This document shows positions 1 to 11,160 of a stretch of 64,000 nucleotides of DNA, piece by piece. The notes beneath the pieces were generated by a model that did no database searches, had not been told where the DNA came from, and saw only the letters and a list, made by a program, of their open reading frames with translations. Made by a program: the position numbers and the translations under genes. The DNA is from Hydrangea macrophylla (lineage: Eukaryota > Streptophyta > Magnoliopsida > Cornales > Hydrangeaceae). Position 1 is the first letter of the stretch; the number at the start of each line of letters is the position of its first letter. The stretch lies in assembly GCA_033977485.1 (NCBI GenBank), contig CM066991.1:57097350-57161349 (forward strand). The letters are read 5' to 3'.

Positions 1-319
1 CTGTGGAGAGGTCACCAAGCTCTTGGGAGCTCCTTAGGCCTTGTTCGCAACTAAGGTAGAGAGATTGTCCCCTTAGCCCTGCTAGATCTCTCATCTCCCC
101 AGGAAATACCACCATTTGTCTCTGAACTAATGATGGCGTCGTGGCAAGATTAATTCCTGTTTGCTGTCGCTTTTCTTCACCTTTTCTAGTATGTAGAGGG
201 CAGAATAGGCTTTGCACAGTCATGAAAGTATCAGGTTTCTCGCAGTTAAGGATGGTTTTCGCTACATTTCATGGAAGGCATCGCTATTCAACATATCTTA
301 ATTGTTACCAAAAAGTACC

Positions 320-352
<33 letters not shown>

Positions 353-1270
353 TAATGAACAAGTTAAAAAAAGTGAGAGAGTGTGAGGGAATGTGTTGTA
401 GAAGAGCGAGATATTGAGTGAGTTACGGTTTTATAGGTTTTGATGGTGGTCACAGAAAGATTTGTAATAGAAAGAGAGAGCATTGTTTCTAAGACTTGTG
501 CTTTGTGGAGAGAAGGGAAACTTAGGAGTGTAGAGAGTACAGGACAGAAGATAGAAAGTGCAATATGGAGGTTTAGTGGGCTGTTTTTAGGTCTTTCTCA
601 TATCTTTTGGTTTATTTTTTTCGTTTTGAAAATCGGCTTCAGCTCCTCTGCTTGGTCCTTTGGGAGGGTGGGGGCTTGGGGGAGGGATCTCTCTTTTTGT
701 GCACTTTGTGCTATGTCTGGGTATGGGTTGTAGCTTCCTGATCAGTCTTGATATGTTTGACTGGGGTTTCTGTTTTTGGTTTTAATGTTTCCCTGCAATG
801 TTCTTGTAGTACTCCTTGACCTTTGAGGTGAAGGGGAGTCTCTGGGTGTCTTCGGAATCGTGGTATGCTCTAATTATTCTGTCTTTCAGGTCCAGAGCTT
901 TCCTGCCATAGTTTGGTAGAAAATGGCTTTTCTATATGATGATAGTCCATCTTTTATGGGTAGGGAGTTTGGCTACTCTATGGTTTTCTTTAATTTGGGA
1001 GCATATTCCCATGCTTAAGATTTTTGAAGATCAGCTGTTAATTTGCTTTCAGCACTCGTGCAATTTCTCTCTGGTCATACAGAGTTTTTGGGTGGGGAGT
1101 TTGGCATGTCTTCTCCTTGAACTTCATGCCATACAGTGTCTTTGAAGCCCATCTGGTGGTTCGCTTTTATTCCATTATCTTCTGGTTTTGAAGCTTTTTG
1201 GAGGGAAGATATTGATATTCATTCACCTCAGTACAAGATCTTGATATTCGCTTGAGTCGACTTTGGGCTA
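1..1270. other. No recognised gene; unassigned AT-rich sequence
   Basis: Short open frames here (for example 141-386 and 440-733) show no family resemblance and no codon pattern I trust. The stretch leads on the plus strand into a LINE-like 3' tail at 1271-1390, so part of it may be degraded LINE 3' untranslated sequence. That is inference; no reverse transcriptase motif was found. Confidence 0.4.
320..352. repeat. (TA)n(GA)n microsatellite
   Basis: A run of alternating TA followed directly by alternating GA. It is a simple sequence repeat with no evident function. Confidence 0.9.
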
Positions 1271-1390
1271 ATGCGGTTCCTGTTGGCCTTTTTAATAGGA
1301 AGCTTTTGTATTGCTTTTTAATGTATACCTCCTATGTATATGGGTGCACCCCTTTTGGCACCTTTTTCAATTACCTATAAAAGAAAAGGT
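1271..1390 (+). mobile_element. Putative LINE 3' tail remnant
   Basis: The stretch ends with a phrase typical of plant L1-type LINE 3' ends: a short T-rich stretch, 'TATACCTCCTATGTATATGG', a GC-containing 'GTGCACCCC' block, and a terminal 'ACCTATAAAAG' A-rich tail. This matches my memory of such tails rather than any coding evidence. No target-site duplication was identified. Confidence 0.4.
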
Positions 1391-1706
1391 CAGTCTATCT
1401 TGCATAGAGAGTGGAGGCATTTGACTCAAGGGGGAGACTGGCAGGGAGTGTCGCGGCAGAGAGGTGGGGCACTTGGGCCTACGGCAGTATCCTAATAGAG
1501 TGAGGCTCTTTTCAGAGATGAAAGCACTTCTTCAGCATACTACTTGGATAATCTATCAAGTAGGTGGGAAGGTGGGGCCTAGCGCCCATGTGTTTAGGCC
1601 ATGCATGGCCTATGGGAGGGGGTATAAAGTGCAGGCTCAAGCATTGTAGATGAGAATGATGCTTAACCAATACGAAAGTAAGCATGATACTTAGCAGGTA
1701 GCCAAG

Positions 1707-1732
1707 GAGCATGATGCTCAACCATCATGCTC
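1707..1732. repeat. Perfect inverted repeat, 10-bp arms
   Basis: GAGCATGATG at 1707-1716 is the exact reverse complement of 1723-1732, with a 6-base loop. There is no T-rich tail or neighbouring gene to suggest a terminator. Confidence 0.7.
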
Positions 1733-4058
1733 ACGCCCATGGAGGCATTGAGAATGAAGGTCAATTCAATAACTAGGAGATATTTACCCATGGGTTTCAA
1801 GTGGAGTGGGTGCCAAATATGTTGATGCTGACACTTGACGCTTATGTATACCAATTCCACATGGTGCATAGGACCCATTATATTAGTTACAGTTGGCTTT
1901 GTAGTTGATTTCCAGTCGAGTCTCTTTGTTTTGTTTATCATATCCAAAAAGTTTCATGCAACTAAGTTTATCCAATCTTAATAACAAGAACTTAAAATAC
2001 AAAAACAAATCCACGTGATATTATTTTCTTATGAGATATTCATTGGTTAGATGCCTTAAAGCTAAATGTATGGAATACATGCAGTTTCCTACTAAAGAAT
2101 GTATTAACCACTGAAAGTTTGTGAGACCTCTCCAAAGAAAGATCAATATTACGCGCAAATGTAGCTCATACGCAATAGATGCCTCATAAATTGGGAAAAG
2201 AAGAGGAGGTAATGGAAGTTAATACTTTGACCTTGGCCCCCTTAAAGTCATATCAAAGCTCCAACTCAGGCCATAAAAATCAGACTTCAATATTAACAAA
2301 GAATCTAAGCCCTTAATTAAAAATTACATTCAACTTGACAGTTCCACACCCTATATGTGCATTTCTACGAAAGCACTCTACAACCATGCTAACAGTAACC
2401 AAGGTGGTTACCTAGACAATTTCTACAAGGGAATTAGGTTGTTATTCAAGGCTGACCAATTTTTGAGAGCCTAAGTAATATAAGTCTACCAGCCCACAGT
2501 ATTCAGGTATGCGAACAAACTTTCTTTGATTGGCCATTGTATAAAGGCATGCCCTTAATAAATGAGGCGTTGGTAGGACACACATTACTTCAACATGGGT
2601 AAAGTGCTTCGTTTAGACAACATGATGTTGGTTTAGGACTGAGATACGCCAACATGCCTACTTTTCGAAACTTTCCTAGTAGGAGCGTACAATAAAAGAA
2701 GAAAAAGAACATTATCTTAGTCCATAAGAAATTCATTACGACATTTTCTCTCTCTGGAATTCAAAGTTTCAAGCTATGTCAGTATGACTAGAAATTGGGT
2801 GACTGAAACATGCGCGGAAAAATACTGAACATTTCCGTGGTACAGCCAAGTTAGGAAGTCCTAAGATGAGCTGCTTTAGCAAATCTAACATCTTAATGCA
2901 TAATACTTGCAGCAGACACTTATTGAGCTTTATTCGTTTTAGATAAAAACGAAACCAAAAGTGAATGAGGCAGAGACTAAATGAACAATTAGAGAGTGTA
3001 ATCTATACTGAAGTACGGGAATCATCATCTTCCCCTGTATTGCGTGTTCGGTCAAACTTCGTGAAATTGCTGCCATTTAGCAATGTGACAGACTGTCAAT
3101 TGATGTGCTAAAATGCTTATCAACCTACTTTGTTTTTGGGAGGTGAATCAGCGCATGAAGCGAACATTCTGATATGACATAATCGAAGATACATTTCTAC
3201 ACATACACAGGATGAGTTATCCAAAAAACTTGTTCTTAAAATAGTGCCTACTTGAGAAAAAGGGCGGGAATCATGTGTTTCAACTCCATTCATAGTTGTG
3301 GGGCACTGCATACTAGCAGCCTTTGTGGTAAGCAAGTGAGTGAAGCTATTGCATGGCTGATAGAACATTTCAGCAAAACGTATCTTGCCTAAGCTACATA
3401 AATAGGAAGAAATACACTTTACAAAACAATAGTAGCGACTAACTAAAATGAGACCTAGACCTATATTTTAAGTGTGGAACACGCGTTATAGTGCAAGTCT
3501 CTCTACTTGTTCGACGGAAAATAACTCCGGACTCAATTGAATTGGATAATAAGTAATAACACAGCAAAAGCCAGTAATAGGGGGATGAATCCAGATCATT
3601 ACAGGTTAGTGGTTTCAAAACTGCTCAGCGAAATATGGAAGGCCTTAGTAGTAGAGGGATGCTAACAACCAATCTTTTAATCCACCCAATAGTTGTAAAT
3701 ATTGCAATATACGTAAAAGAATTACTTATTAATCCTAATTCTCGATGAATTCTTTTCCTTGAAAACCGAGGAGGCCACGGTCCCTGTAAATTTTTAAAAG
3801 TTTGAATATGTATATATAATTTGTAAAATATTACTAGTAAAACTTATTTATATATTAGGCCCCCGAATTTTTAACTTTTACAAAATGGCTTATGTCCATA
3901 TACAATTACAACACTCATTATGGGAAACCGTAAGCCAAAAGATTACATTCCACAATAAGGATTGCAAATATCGAACCTCCCAACTCTGAAAACGGGCAAA
4001 TACTTCATAATTCACACAGTAAAACTGTAATCTTTCTCCTACGAAATATCATACCCGC

Positions 4059-4076
4059 ATATATATATATATATAT
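4059..4076. repeat. (AT)n microsatellite
   Basis: A run of nine AT units. Confidence 0.85.
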
Positions 4077-4441
4077 GTAGAAATAGATCCAAAAAAAGGC
4101 TCCCCACCCACTACAAATTCTTGGTTCTGACTGCTAGTTAGCATCAAAGCATTCCACCAAATCCTCAAATTAAACGGACTGACTAGTTACTGGTTTATTG
4201 GGCTCTTACTTCACTTGAATCAATCCCATATGTACCCTAAACTGAATCAGATGATGGAAAAGAAAAATATATTTCAATCACAAACATACTTTTACAACCT
4301 CCTCAATCAAACATCATTTAGCAACTCATAACAAAAAAAAAAAAAGAAAAAACAAACAAACAAACAAACAAAAAGTTTATCTGCACGCTCGTATGGTGTT
4401 ATATGTGTGTAATTTTTTCGATGAGTGAGTGTATTATGTAT

Positions 4442-4447
4442 AATCAC

Positions 4448-4481
<34 letters not shown>
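4442..4481. repeat. A-tract plus (TA)n inside the putative DnaJ intron 1
   Basis: About 20 A residues followed by TA repeats, directly downstream (minus strand) of the DnaJ exon 1 donor site. The low-complexity run produces spurious open frames across the exon boundary. Confidence 0.85.
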
Positions 4482-4486
4482 GTAAC

Positions 4487-4732
4487 CTTAAGAGCGAGGA
4501 GACGATAAGCTTTTCTGATATCAGCAGAGGAAGCATCGGTGGAGACGCCGAGCACAGCGTAGTGGTTTGGCTCGCCGCCGTTAATGGCAGCCGAAGCCAC
4601 AACTGAGCGGCGGTGGATAGAATGGCAACGACTGTGAGGCCACCAGGCCGATGGGCCAACCAACAGGTTTCGATTACCGCTGCCGCCCCCACCGTCGACA
4701 GTTGTGGGCCCTACCAAGAGGCATGCCTGCAT
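4487..4732 (-). CDS. DnaJ/J-domain protein, first coding exon (probably plastid-targeted)
   Basis: Eighty-two codons from ATG at 4732 to AAG at 4487-4489, followed by a GT donor in phase 0. Residues 1-50 are rich in Gly, Ser, Arg and Trp and end 'RRSVVASAAING', like a plastid transit peptide with a cleavage region. Residues 56-82 are the start of a J domain, 'NHYAVLGVSTDASSADIRKA' then 'YRLLALK', matching helix I and most of helix II. The catalytic His-Pro-Asp loop must lie in a later exon, which I could not find in the remaining 4.5 kb, so either intron 1 is long or the rest is outside the window. J proteins stimulate Hsp70 ATPase activity; this one would act with plastid Hsp70 if targeting is right. 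It is the only likely host gene here. Confidence 0.75.
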
Positions 4733-4880
4733 TTTTTGGGCGGCGATTTTGTTCAGACTTTCATTTCCGATTCTGTGTCCCCAATTTCTTCAATCTCTCA
4801 CACATGAGAGAGAGAGAGAGAGAGAGAGAGGTCTGAATTGAGTTAGAGCTAGAAGAGCTGAACTCATGTCACGTGAGGTA
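4733..4880 (-). promoter_or_regulatory. 5' UTR and proximal upstream region of the DnaJ gene, with a CT-rich run
   Basis: On the minus strand, a (TC)n run (complement of 4805-4830) lies about 75 bases upstream of the DnaJ ATG. CT microsatellites are common in plant 5' leaders. No clear TATA box was identified. Confidence 0.45.
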
Positions 4881-5093
4881 AGTGTGCCTTTGTTGGTTGG
4901 GTGATTAATGCTTTGGATTGGGCTGCAATTTGAACCCTTTCCCAACATCGATGAGCTTGGCCCAAACCTCTTCGTTTCCTTTTGGTTTAATTACATTTTA
5001 CTCGATTTACTTTTTCCTATCCGCTTCAAAAGTTTTTTGCTTTTTTTTTATTTTGGCTGAAAGGACAATATACAGCAACAACAAATAAGAAAT

Positions 5094-5286
5094 ATTTTTG
5101 CTCATCCAAAAATTAGTAAATTAATGCTCACCCAATCATCTCATTGGTCAATGCAGTGGGACTCAAGATTAAACAAAAATTGAGACCCAGGATTAAACAA
5201 CATTTTTTTTAATCCTGGATCCCACTGCATCGGCAATGGGATGCTTGAGTGAGCATTGGTGTACCATTTTTTGGATGAGCAAAAAT
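5094..5286. mobile_element. Foldback MITE-like element
   Basis: About 193 bp whose two halves are imperfect inverted copies. The ends ATTTTTGCTCATCC and GGATGAGCAAAAAT are exact complements. The arms continue with matching blocks such as AATGCTCAC, TCATTGG/CCAATG-like and GCAGTGGGA. It has no coding capacity. The flanks do not show a clear target-site duplication, so the superfamily is undetermined. It sits about 360 bp upstream of the DnaJ exon. Confidence 0.6.
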
Positions 5287-5329
5287 TCTCTCAACAAATA
5301 ATTACAAAACAAAGAATCATTAGCCCCTC

Positions 5330-6210
5330 AAAAACAACAAAAGGAACTTCATCAACCGGAATTGGCCCCGAAAATTACAACGCATAGTCCATTAGGCATG
5401 ATTGTGAGCAACAAAGTTTGCTTCCCTATGAATTTTAGTAAAATTCCATAAAACAAAAGAAGAACTAAGGATGCATCTTCCTTCAAAAATAAATCCTTCG
5501 ACGATCCAATCCAGATGCAAACTCCAGTCAGACAGAGGATCACAGACTAGCAGAGCATCCCCTTCAAATAAAACATTATCCAGTCTCAACTCGACTGTGC
5601 TTTTAATTGCCCAAACCGCAGCTTTAGCTTTAGCTCAAATGGGCTCCATAGGATGTCTAGCCAAGTTCTTGCAAAGATGGTATTTGCTCTATCATCCCGC
5701 ACAATAACAAGAAGCATAGAGGCATGGGCATGAATAGCAACATCAAAGTTCGATTTGAACCAACCTGGGGGAAGGAGCATGACAAAGACAGAGGGGTCCA
5801 TGGGCCATTGAGATGATCTCCAAATTATACGGACAGTGGGACATTGAAGAAAAAGGTATTCTGTGGATTCCACTAGATGGTGGCACAGAGGACATTCGAG
5901 ATTTGACACCTCGAAACGGGAAGCCAAATTAGATTTTAAGGGAATGGCATTTGAAGCAACTTTCTAGAGAAAGAATTTGTGCCTCTCATGCAAGTCAGCT
6001 TTCCAAAATGAGCAGAATGTCCCATCAATAAGACAAATCTTTGCTTTTTGGTCTGTAAGATAGGCGGACTTAATGGTGAATAGACCTTTTGTTATCCAGA
6101 ATCCATCTAAGAGTATCCTTCCTTCTCCCCGAGGGCATATCATTACGCATGATTGCATTCACTGTAGTTGGAAAGAATAATTGATTTAGCTTCTTGATGT
6201 TCCATCCTCT
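5330..6210 (-). pseudogene. LINE (plant L1-type) ORF2 3' part: zinc-binding RT region and RNase H, broken
   Basis: The minus strand encodes the C-terminal end of a LINE ORF2. First come a zf-RVT-like region ('KGLFTIKSAYLTD' and 'HERHKFFL') and 'CPLCHHLVESTEYLFLQCP' with a downstream 'IIW'. A plant LINE RNase H follows, with 'GWFKSNFDVAI' at its start and 'HREANFVAH' near its end. Reading changes frame several times, so it is dead. At 6210 it stops at the CCTCT target duplication of element E and resumes at 57836 on the far side. The codons on the two sides abut in a sensible LINE context, showing that both fragments are one insertion. Residue order across the break is RT, then zf-RVT, then RNase H. 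Confidence 0.8.
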
Positions 6211-6263
6211 TGTAGGAAAAAAGGTTTAAAAATTTATTTTAAACGCACAGCGGAAAGATTAAG
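6211..6263 (-). repeat. Element E 3' LTR, distal fragment
   Basis: Terminal 53 bp of E's 3' LTR (minus strand ends ...CCTACA). It aligns with the segment at 31988-32050 of the other LTR and is separated from its remainder by element A. The last five bases, TTAAG, are A's target duplication. Confidence 0.85.
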
Positions 6264-6888
6264 TGATATGTCCAAAATAATCTAGCCATGAAGACAGTGC
6301 CACATCACCCAGAGGCGCCGGCTATTCCGGTAAGGGCGCACCCCGTGGGGGCCAGGCAATCCCGAGGTGTTTATTCAAACCGCGCGGTCCGCACCAACGG
6401 ACCGGGTATGAAGGCCACGGCGTCCCGCGATCCCGACCTGTCCAGCAGTTTCCTAAATCGACTACAAGTCTGCGAATGGGAATATGATAGTTTCCTAAGT
6501 CATTTAGGAAACTCTCCTAAAATCATGCAAATCTATTGTGATTAGATTAGGCTTCCTAATCCTATCAACTTACCATGTAAGGGTGGACTCTTGCATCTAT
6601 AAAAGAGCCCACCTACCCTGTTTACGAGGATCGAAATCCAATCCAATTACTATTCTCTAGCTTACAAGCATTCAATAGAGAACTCACCATCAACACGCAT
6701 ATACCCGGCCAATACTACTGGTAGTGCCGTCCATCTTTGTTGGCTCGCCAGGCCCACCGGTGATCTGCTAGTGAGAGCGCACAGACGCAACCGTGGACGT
6801 AGGTCACCTCGTTAACGGGACCGAACCACATACAAATTCTTGTCTTATTTTCTCTCTAAACTCTTCTTACTAGTTTTAGACATCATCA
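6264..6888 (+). repeat. Element A 5' LTR
   Basis: Starts TGATATG and ends CATCATCA. It contains a TATA box (TATAAAAG, 6598-6605) and a hairpin AGTTTCCTAA/TTAGGAAACT (6489-6498 and 6504-6513). It matches 16605-17229 base for base except for 17 substitutions. Confidence 0.95.
6598..6605 (+). promoter_or_regulatory. TATA box of element A 5' LTR
   Basis: TATAAAAG about 290 bp before the LTR end; the identical copy is at 16939-16946. The position fits a U3/R promoter. Confidence 0.7.
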
Positions 6889-6891
6889 GTT

Positions 6892-6909
6892 TGGCGCCAT
6901 CTGTGGGAA
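6892..6909 (+). other. Primer-binding site of element A
   Basis: TGGCGCCATCTGTGGGAA begins three bases after the LTR. This form is usual for Tat-type elements; the exact tRNA is uncertain. Confidence 0.7.
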
Positions 6910-6951
6910 AGACATAGTCTTCTTATCAACAAAAATCCTTGCCTGATCAAC

Positions 6952-9420
6952 ATGCCGCCAAAGACGGGTAAGAAAACTACTGCTCTGACTGGTCAGGAGA
7001 AATTGCAGCTTGAGCAGCAGGCTGCCTCCATGACCACCGAGCAGATAATGGCGACACTGGCATAACTCTTAGAGGGCCAACGCCGGACGCAAGAACAGAT
7101 GGAGGTGATTTTGACCCGACAGGAGAAGCGTCATGCATCAGAAAATCAGCCCGAGAATAATGCCCCTGTCCAAAGGCACGCTTGGGAACGCAGACAAGCC
7201 CGTTCCGTCCCGGTGTCTCCACCAGACCGGGAACCCCTCGGTGATGGTGAGCGCAGCCAGGCAACCAGGCATTCACAAAGGCGAGCTCGGCTCGATCCTC
7301 TCTGGGTGGAGGATACTAGGACTATCATCAACCGACGGCGTGCGGCCAGAGGAGAAGAGTCAGGACGGAGAGCCCAGGAATCAGCCGAGGATCTCCTGAC
7401 CAGGAGCCAGGGGGACCTTCGGCACACGATTACTCAGACCCAGAGCCTGGCTCGATCCCAAAGGTCGACGCGTTTCGAGGACGAGGCCTCATCATCCGAT
7501 CCGACCTACCGCTCGGATACAGAGAGGAGGACCCGGCGGGATGACATCAAGGCCCAGTTCGAGCAACTGCGGCAGCAAATCGAGAGGTTGAACCGCAAGT
7601 CCGGTCACGACCTCACCAACACGGAGACGGAGTCACCCTATACCGCTTGGATGACACAGTTTCCTATTCCACGGAAGTTCAAACCCCCTGACCTTAGCTC
7701 CTACGACGGGACAGGGAGTCCGGTAGACCACATCCGCACGTACAAAGCTCAGATGGCACTGGTCACCACGGTGGATGAGCTACTATGCCTGGCCTTTCCC
7801 AGTACTCTCAAGGGGCCAGCCGCACAGTGGTTCAATGCTCTAAAGCCCCGGACGGTCAACAACTTCAAAGCCCTCGGCAAGCTCTTCATCAGCCAGTTTG
7901 TCGGGATGCTCGACCGGTCGCAACCAGACACTCAGCTGCTGACCGTCAAGTAGCGCAAAGGGGAATCTTTGAGAGAGTATGTGGACCGTTTCAACCTATA
8001 AAGGCTCCAAATTTGTAATCTTAACGAGACGACTGCAATCATGGCCTTTTGTTCGGGAGTTCAACACACCAAGGTTGCCACGTCGTTCCATCGTGACCGA
8101 CCGGCAACCCCGGTGGAACTCTCGGAGAGGGTCGGAAAGTACATAGATACTGAGGAATTCCTGAAGGTGAAGCACGCCGGCCAGGCGGGAGACGAATCCC
8201 CAAAGGCTAAGCGCAAGCGTGAAGGATTCGAGAAGGGCCCGGGAAAGAAGCCGAGGCAAGATCAAAAGGACGCCCAGGGTCAGCCCCCGATTGCTTTCAC
8301 CACCCTTTCCCCGCCCATTCAAGAAGTCATGGCCGCCGCCGAGGCGCAAAGGCTACTTCCGCAGCCAGCAAAGCTAAGAGCCCCGCCCGGTAAAAGGAAC
8401 CGGGACAAATTCTGCCGCTACCACAGGGATCACGGCTATAAAACGAAGGACTGCTTTAAATTGAAGATGGCAATAGAGAAGCTGATCGAGCAGGGACATC
8501 TCGCAGAGTTCGTCATAGCAGACAGACGACCCCGGCAGGACACCCGAGCTCCAGATCAGCCACCACCACTTGGCCACATCCACGTGATCTCCGGAGGAAC
8601 ATCAGGCGGAGGAGATTCACAGTCGACACGGAAGAGGCATGCTCGGGCATCCCGGGCGGATGTCTGGCAGGTCAAATCCACCGGCTCCTCCCCAACCGAT
8701 GTTCTAACATTCACGTCCGACGACTTGCAGGGCATCCACTGCCCCCATGATGACCCGCTAGTAGTAATGCTTTCTATAGCCAACTATATGGTCCAGAGGG
8801 TGCTAGTGGACCCAGGAAGCTCGTTCGACATTATGTTCACGTCGGCATTTGATCAGCTCGGGTTCTCCAGGGATCAGTTTCGTCCGGTCGCCACTCCCCT
8901 GGTTGGATTCAACGGCTCTAGCACACAACCGCTCGGAACAATCGAGCTTCCAGTTCTCATGGGGACCTACCCTCAGCGGGCTTCTGTGCTGACCAATTTT
9001 GTGATCGTAGAAGCCCCGTTGGCCTATAATGTCATCCTTGGCAAGCCAACCCTCAACAAGGCCAGGGCGGTCGTCTCTACCTACACCTTAACACTAAAGT
9101 TCCCGACTCCTCAGGGACCCAGATGCTTGCGTGGAGATCAGAGTACTGCCCGGAGTTGTTACGTCAGCTCGTTGCGCCGGGGGGCAATCACGGAAACATT
9201 GAACATTCAGGAGATGGGACACCGGGACCAGAGTGACGCGATAGGTCCGATGGAAGAACTGGAAAAAGTGACGCTAGATCCCGAGTACCCGGACCGCACG
9301 GTCAGCAGTGGTACCCTACTGGAGCCCGGCCTGAAGGAAAAACTGACTCAGTTCCTGAGACAAATCAGGATGTTTTTGCTTGGAGTCACGAGGATATGCC
9401 CGGGATTGATCCCCGGGTAA
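6952..9420 (+). pseudogene. Element A gag-protease, broken
   Basis: One reading frame from ATG at 6952, interrupted by stops at 7063, 7951 and 7999 and lost after a one-base deletion near 9365. The N-terminal part is basic and helical. The retrotransposon gag core lies around 7660-8160, with 'PRKFKPPDLSSYDGTGSPVD' and 'CSGVQHTKVATSFHRD'. A zinc-knuckle-like motif 'CRYHRDHGYKTKDC' is at about 8411. The aspartic protease follows with active site 'VLVDPGSSFDIMF' at about 8800 and the flap-like 'VILGKPTLNKARA' at about 9030. Gag packages element RNA and the protease cleaves the polyprotein. Each early stop lies where a Gln or Glu codon would be expected from the family, consistent with C-to-T or similar decay. 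Confidence 0.88.
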
Positions 9421-10760
9421 TGTTCCATCGTCTCAATGTCAGCTCAGATTGCCGCCCAGTCAAGCAGAAGAGAAGGGGCATGGCCCTCGAGAGACAAAAA
9501 GTAGTGAGTGAGGAGGTCGAGAAGCTCCTAAAGGCGAAGTCCATCCGAGAGGTCCACTATCCCGACTGGTTAGCTAATGTTGTTCTTGTCAAGAAAAGCA
9601 ACGGGAAGTGGAGAATGTGCGTGGACTTCACCGACCTCAATAAGGCTTGCCCCAAGGATTGCTATCCGCTACCCAAGATAGACCTCCTTGTGGACTCTAC
9701 GGCAGGTCACTCACTCCTCTCATTCATGGACGCCTACTCGGGGTACAACCAGATCAGCATGTACCCCGGGGACGAAGAGAAGACGACATTCATCACCGAC
9801 CAGGGGACATATTGCTACAAGGTTATGCCGTTCGGTCTCAAGAACGCCGGGGCTACCTACCAGCGCCTGGTCAACTATATGTTTAAAGTCCTCATTGGAA
9901 AGTCTATGGAGGTGTATGTAGATGATCTACTGGTCAAGAGCCGGGACGAGCCCGACCACCTCAAGCATCTGTCCGGGGCCTTCAGCATTTTGAGAAAATT
10001 CAGGATGAGATTGAACCCGGCCAAATGCACCTTTGGTGTCTCGTCCGGTAAATTTCTGGGCCATCTAGTCAGCAGACAGGGGATTGAGGCAAACCCCGAG
10101 AAGATCCAAGCCATCATCAACATGCGGTCGTCCAAATCAACGAAAGAAGTTCAGAGCCTAGTCGGACGGCTGGCCGCACTGAACAGATTTGTCTCCCGAG
10201 CTACCGACCAGTGCCTGCCATTCTTCAAGATCCTCCGCAAAGCGTTTTAGTGGTCGGAAGAGTGTGAAGAGGCATTCCAGGAACTCAAGAAGTACCTAGC
10301 GTCCCCTCTTCTCCTCTCAACACTCGTGCCGGGGGAAGAATTATTTTTATACTTGGCAGTGTCACCATCGGCGGTTAGCTCGACACTTATTCGGGAAGAG
10401 CACGGGATACAATTCCCAGTGTACTACACCAGCCGGGCATTACAGGGTGCAGAGCAGATATTCACGCATCGAGAAACTGGCATTCGCCCTTATCACCTCG
10501 GCCCGAAGGCTCCGCCCATACTTTCAGGCCCATGCCATTGTAGTCCTCACAGATCAACCTCTCCACAGAATCCTCAGCTGTCCATACACGTCCAGGAGGC
10601 TCATCAAGTGGGCATTGGAATTGGAAGAGTTTGAAGTGACCTACCGACCCCGGATAGCCATCAAGGGACAAGCCGTAGTAGACTTTTTGGTCGAGTTTAC
10701 GTATCCCGAAGACCCGGTTGAAGAGTCTGAGCCTCCGACCTTACCGCCCGGGTTACACTC
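9366..10760 (+). pseudogene. Element A reverse transcriptase and first RNase H, broken
   Basis: RT copies element RNA into DNA. Visible motifs include 'KKSNGKWRMCVDFTDLNKAC' (about 9590), 'SFMDAYSGYNQI' (about 9722), 'MPFGLKNAGATYQRLV' (about 9826) and the catalytic 'VYVDDLLVKS' (about 9912), so the two active-site Asp are present. RNase H follows ('LFLYLAVSPSAVSSTLIREE', then 'RYSRIEKLAFALITSARRLR'). A stop lies at 10248-10250 and a frameshift near 10455. The region continues into the second RNase H. Confidence 0.88.
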
Positions 10761-11160
10761 TGACATCCCAACTTGGGTACTGGATGTGGACGGGTCCTCC
10801 AACCAACAAGGCAGCGGGGCAGGAATCATCCTGACTACCCCCGACGGTATCCAGCTAGAATTTGCACTAAGGTTTGGTTTCCGTGCCTCCAACAACGAGG
10901 CCGAATACGAAGCTCTCTTGGTCGGGTTACAGTTGGCCATCTCTATCAGTGCACAATAGGTTCAAGGCTACAGTGACTCCCAGCTTGTGGTCAATCAGGT
11001 TAACCAAGAGTACGAAGCGTGGGAAGATAGCATGGTAGCCTACTTGGCCATTATCCGAGCGGTTTCCAAGCATCTTCGAGGATTCTCCATCACGCAGATA
11101 TCCAGAGAAGAAAATACCAGAGCCGACCGGTTGGCTCGCCTCACCTCGTCTTCTAAGTCA
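10761..11160 (+). pseudogene. Element A second (archaeal-type) RNase H, broken
   Basis: A separate RNase H domain with 'VLDVDGSSNQQGSGAGIIL', 'ASNNEAEYEALLVGL' and 'SDSQLVVNQV', ending 'NTRADRLARL'. This acquired RNase H between the ordinary RNase H and integrase marks the Tat lineage. A TAG at 10957-10959 breaks the frame between the two central motifs. The Asp and Glu of the catalytic set are visible in 'DGSS', 'NEAEYEA' and 'SDSQ'. Confidence 0.85.

Larger units (their letters stand above)
1391..4306. other. No gene recognised; possible intron or intergenic sequence left of DnaJ exon 1
   Basis: About 2.9 kb without convincing coding sequence on either strand. If the DnaJ gene at 4487-4732 continues leftwards, this would be its first intron or contain undetected exons. 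I looked for the minus-strand continuation of the J domain (His-Pro-Asp) and found none. A perfect hairpin lies at 1707-1732. Confidence 0.4.

Noticed and set aside
440..733. 97-codon open frame on the plus strand
   Set aside because: No recognisable domain, low-complexity start, and a setting of simple repeats and LINE-like tail.
1663..1947. 94-codon minus-strand frame
   Set aside because: Composition looks random and it overlaps another unrelated frame; no splice or family support.
3120..3368. Possible later exon of the DnaJ gene (minus strand)
   Set aside because: Lacks the His-Pro-Asp loop or any J-protein sequence and has no convincing acceptor site.
6977..7276. Minus-strand frame inside element A gag
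   Set aside because: Shadow of gag; its codons are explained by the opposite strand.
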